41,030 bases of DNA from Microcoleus sp. CSU_2_2 (GTDB lineage Bacteria > Cyanobacteriota > Cyanobacteriia > Cyanobacteriales > Microcoleaceae): positions 1-41,030 of the forward strand of contig JAAUPI010000017.1 in NCBI GenBank assembly GCA_012035135.1. The letters are read 5' to 3'. A model generated the notes under the pieces. The model had not been told where the DNA came from. It worked only from the letters and a program-made list of their open reading frames with translations, and ran no database searches. A program made the translations under genes and the position numbers. Of this stretch, positions 39,280-41,030 are shown in pieces; positions within the stretch are counted from its first letter, which is position 1, and every line of letters starts with the position of its first letter.

Positions 39280-40125
39280 ATGCCTTTTCCTCGGACGATC
39301 ATCGGACAACTCCCATTTAAACTCGCTTTTAAACTCGATCGCACCTTCCTCATCGCCCTGGTGGTAATTCCAACCATCCATATGGCACTGGCTCACTTAT
39401 CTACTTCGATCGCTCTTGAGGAAGGAGTCGTTGCGGTTTGGCCTTCGATCGCAATTTATATCGCAGCGATTATATTATTTGGCTATCGCCTATTGCCAAT
39501 CTTGTGGCTAGGTGAATTGCTGGTGAACTTTACCCTATGGTCATCGACTTATCCACAGCATGGCGTACTCGTCCTACTGATATTTTCACTACCAAATACG
39601 ATCGACGCGCTGATTACACCCTTTCTATATAAACTTTGGATTCCGAAAGGCAACTTATTCGCCAGAGTGCAGAATATCTTTAAGTATGGGCTGCTGATCT
39701 TACCCAGCCCCTTAATCAATACGACCCTTGGTGTGTTTTTGACCTGCTGGGGAGGAGCCGCACTAATCTCTTGCAGCCGATCGGGTTTGAAGTCATTATA
39801 GCCACTAACGGTCAAGATGGACTCGATCAATACGGATTTGAAGGTGCCAGCACCTCACGAACTCCAGATGCTGTACGAGGCAGTGCAGCGGTGTCGAGTG
39901 GCGGATATCCAAGCCGAAATGCAGCGGATTAATACACTCGATATTTTGATGAGGCAATCATTGGTAAGGTGCGTCGCCTTCTATAATCTGCAAGTTCCAT
40001 TCAAGAGCTCACAGCGACGCACCCTACAGATTCGCTATGAGTTTGACAATGCCTCAAACCCGTCCAGCTACAAGATTTTGCCCCGAAAAGCCGATCGCCC
40101 GCCACAGATCCCTAACTACAAATAA
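39280..40125 (+). pseudogene. Collapsed MASE1 hybrid histidine kinase
   Basis: Three remnants of one gene. 39280-39765 encodes a MASE1-like membrane domain (PTIHMALAHLSTSIALEEGV, VAVWPSIAIYIAAIILFGYR). It then stops at 39801 after a frame change. In the next frame, about 39769-39836, LLQPIGFEVIIATNGQDGLDQ is a receiver-domain fragment. From about 39838 in another frame, VPAPHELQMLYEAVQRCRV followed by ADIQAEMQRI resembles the C-terminal tail of hybrid kinases. The PAS, GAF and kinase core are missing, so about 2 kb is deleted. An R1 palindrome (39963-40027) is inserted in the tail, after which the frame reads on to 40125 with unrelated sequence. No function is expected. Confidence 0.75.
39963..40027. 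repeat. R1 palindrome inserted in the decayed kinase gene
   Basis: GGTAAGGTGCGTCGCCTTC ... CAGCGACGCACCCTACAG lies within the C-terminal remnant, interrupting a reading frame that had encoded the kinase tail. The body (TCTGCAAGTTCC) matches the copies at 36531 and 36645. Confidence 0.85.
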
Positions 40126-40176
40126 GCCCAAATCGCTAAAATTAAAAAAAGAGACGTAAATAGGCAGGCCCTGTCA

Positions 40177-40785
40177 ATGATCCCAACAGTTATAGAACAA
40201 TCCGGTCGTGGCGAACGCGCCTTTGACATCTACTCGCGACTCCTGCGCGATCGCATCGTCTTCTTGGGCCAACAGGTAGACTCAGACTTGGCTAACCTGA
40301 TTGTTGCCCAATTGCTATTTTTAGACGCCGAAGATCCAGAGAAAGATATTTACCTGTATCTCAACTCCCCTGGGGGTTCGGTGACAGCAGGTATGGGCAT
40401 TTTTGACACCATGAACCACATCCGCCCCGATGTTTGCACCATTTGTCTCGGTTTGGCTGCTAGCATGGGCGCTTTTCTGTTGAGTGCGGGGGCCAAAGGC
40501 AAGCGGATGAGTTTGCCTCACTCCCGGATTATGATCCACCAACCTTTAGGTGGAGCTCAAGGACAAGCAACGGATATTGAAATTCAGGCAAAAGAAATTT
40601 TGTACCACAAACGCCTCCTGAATCAACATCTTGCCACCCATACCGGTCAGCCACTTTCCCGCATTGAAGAAGATACCGAACGGGATTTCTTCATGTCGGC
40701 GGAAGAAGCGAAGGAATACGGTTTAGTCGATCAAGTGATCGATCGTCGTCCTTCCGCAAGTCGCCCAGTTGCTCTGGTTGGATAA
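40177..40785 (+). CDS. clpP: ATP-dependent Clp protease proteolytic subunit
   Basis: A 202-residue ClpP. ClpP forms a tetradecameric barrel that degrades proteins fed by Clp ATPases. The catalytic triad is present: Ser96 ([12 protein letters not shown]), His121 ([11 protein letters not shown]) and Asp170 ([13 protein letters not shown]). [19 protein letters not shown] and [19 protein letters not shown] are typical. The N-terminal [17 protein letters not shown] matches the usual start, and there is no long propeptide. Cyanobacteria have several ClpP copies and the proteolytically inactive ClpR; this one keeps all active-site residues, so it is a true ClpP. The ATG at 40177 follows an AAAAAAAGAGACG leader without a clear Shine-Dalgarno site. 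Confidence 0.96.
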   Translation: MIPTVIEQSGRGERAFDIYSRLLRDRIVFLGQQVDSDLANLIVAQLLFLDAEDPEKDIYLYLNSPGGSVTAGMGIFDTMNHIRPDVCTICLGLAASMGAFLLSAGAKGKRMSLPHSRIMIHQPLGGAQGQATDIEIQAKEILYHKRLLNQHLATHTGQPLSRIEEDTERDFFMSAEEAKEYGLVDQVIDRRPSASRPVALVG

Positions 40786-40788
40786 ATT

Positions 40789-40842
40789 AAAAGTTAAAAA
40801 TTAAAATGGGGAAATATTCTTCATTTTTAATTTTTAACTTTT
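40789..40842. terminator. A/T-rich 18-bp inverted repeat downstream of clpP
   Basis: AAAAGTTAAAAATTAAAA (40789-40806) and TTTTAATTTTTAACTTTT (40825-40842) are perfect inverted copies with an 18-base spacer. It may end the clpP transcript, but the stem is all A/T and the structure is weak; it may equally be a repeat remnant. Confidence 0.45.
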
Positions 40843-40939
40843 ATCAAAATTCAGAGGTTTAAAACCCGCGTAGGTTGGCGTCATGTTGTTAGGGTTAGGT
40901 ATATAAGACTAATGCCAATTATCGCACTACAATCGACTG

Positions 40940-41002
40940 GTAGGGTGCGTCAGGCGAAGTTCTAGGATGACGATCGGGAGTTTCGGATCTGAGGCACCTT
41001 AC
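40940..41002 (+). repeat. Repeat family R4, copy 2
   Basis: A 63-bp element whose reverse complement matches 29546-29608 at both ends. The flanking ATCGCACTACAATCGAC at 40921-40937 is repeated exactly at 41014-41030, 93 bp on, so a tandem duplication probably continues beyond the window edge. Confidence 0.85.
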
Positions 41003-41030
41003 GAAGGCTAACGATCGCACTACAATCGAC

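Overview
The window looks like a chromosomal segment of a filamentous cyanobacterium, probably an Oscillatoriales/Microcoleus-like lineage. I infer this from the very frequent HIP1 octamer (GCGATCGC) and its core, the presence of ycf46 and ycf35 homologues, three Uma2-type (DUF820) proteins, very large multi-sensor kinases, AAAATCT-type heptanucleotide repeats and dense small palindromic repeats between genes. The species assignment is inference. I saw no rRNA, tRNA, CRISPR array or complete insertion sequence.

Layout. Positions 1-5300 hold two Uma2 proteins flanking a 1015-residue fusion of a TPR/O-GlcNAc-transferase-like enzyme with a TIGR03032-type domain. Positions 5400-8350 hold a Dps ferritin on the minus strand, then a GHMP sugar kinase and a nucleotidyltransferase on the plus strand, a plausible sugar-activation pair. 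Positions 8580-11175 hold a compact unit: a sigma70-like promoter, a small ribbon-helix-helix protein, the Ycf46 AAA ATPase, the Ycf35 (DUF1257) protein and a clear intrinsic terminator. Positions 11218-18341 are a minus-strand glycan cluster with four glycosyltransferases and three hexapeptide acyltransferases, interrupted by a small transposon-like element. A histone-deacetylase-family gene and an unrecognised small gene follow.

From about 20.2 to 36.5 kb the window is dominated by signalling. A 1578-residue hybrid kinase overlaps a REC-GAF-PAS-adenylate cyclase gene. Downstream, a Ser/Thr kinase-ATPase-GAF-histidine kinase gene, broken by a one-base frameshift, is followed 47 bp later by a REC-adenylate cyclase gene. 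Both modules therefore pair a histidine kinase with a cyclase bearing a receiver domain, suggesting phosphorelay control of cAMP. A GAF domain of the first kinase keeps a cyanobacteriochrome-like chromophore cysteine. An alpha/beta hydrolase and a Cof-type HAD phosphatase lie between the modules.

The last part holds a membrane acyltransferase of the HGSNAT/DUF1624 type, a Uma2 protein with a 21-bp tandem repeat in its tail, the collapsed remains of a MASE1 hybrid kinase carrying an inserted palindromic repeat, and clpP. At least four families of short imperfect palindromes fill most intergenic spaces; one has inserted in a decaying gene and one forms a perfect three-copy tandem. No wholly new system is evident. 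The best candidates for follow-up are the RHH-Ycf46-Ycf35 unit, the OGT-TIGR03032 fusion, the CY-type bilin GAF, the paired kinase/cyclase modules and the small non-autonomous repeats.
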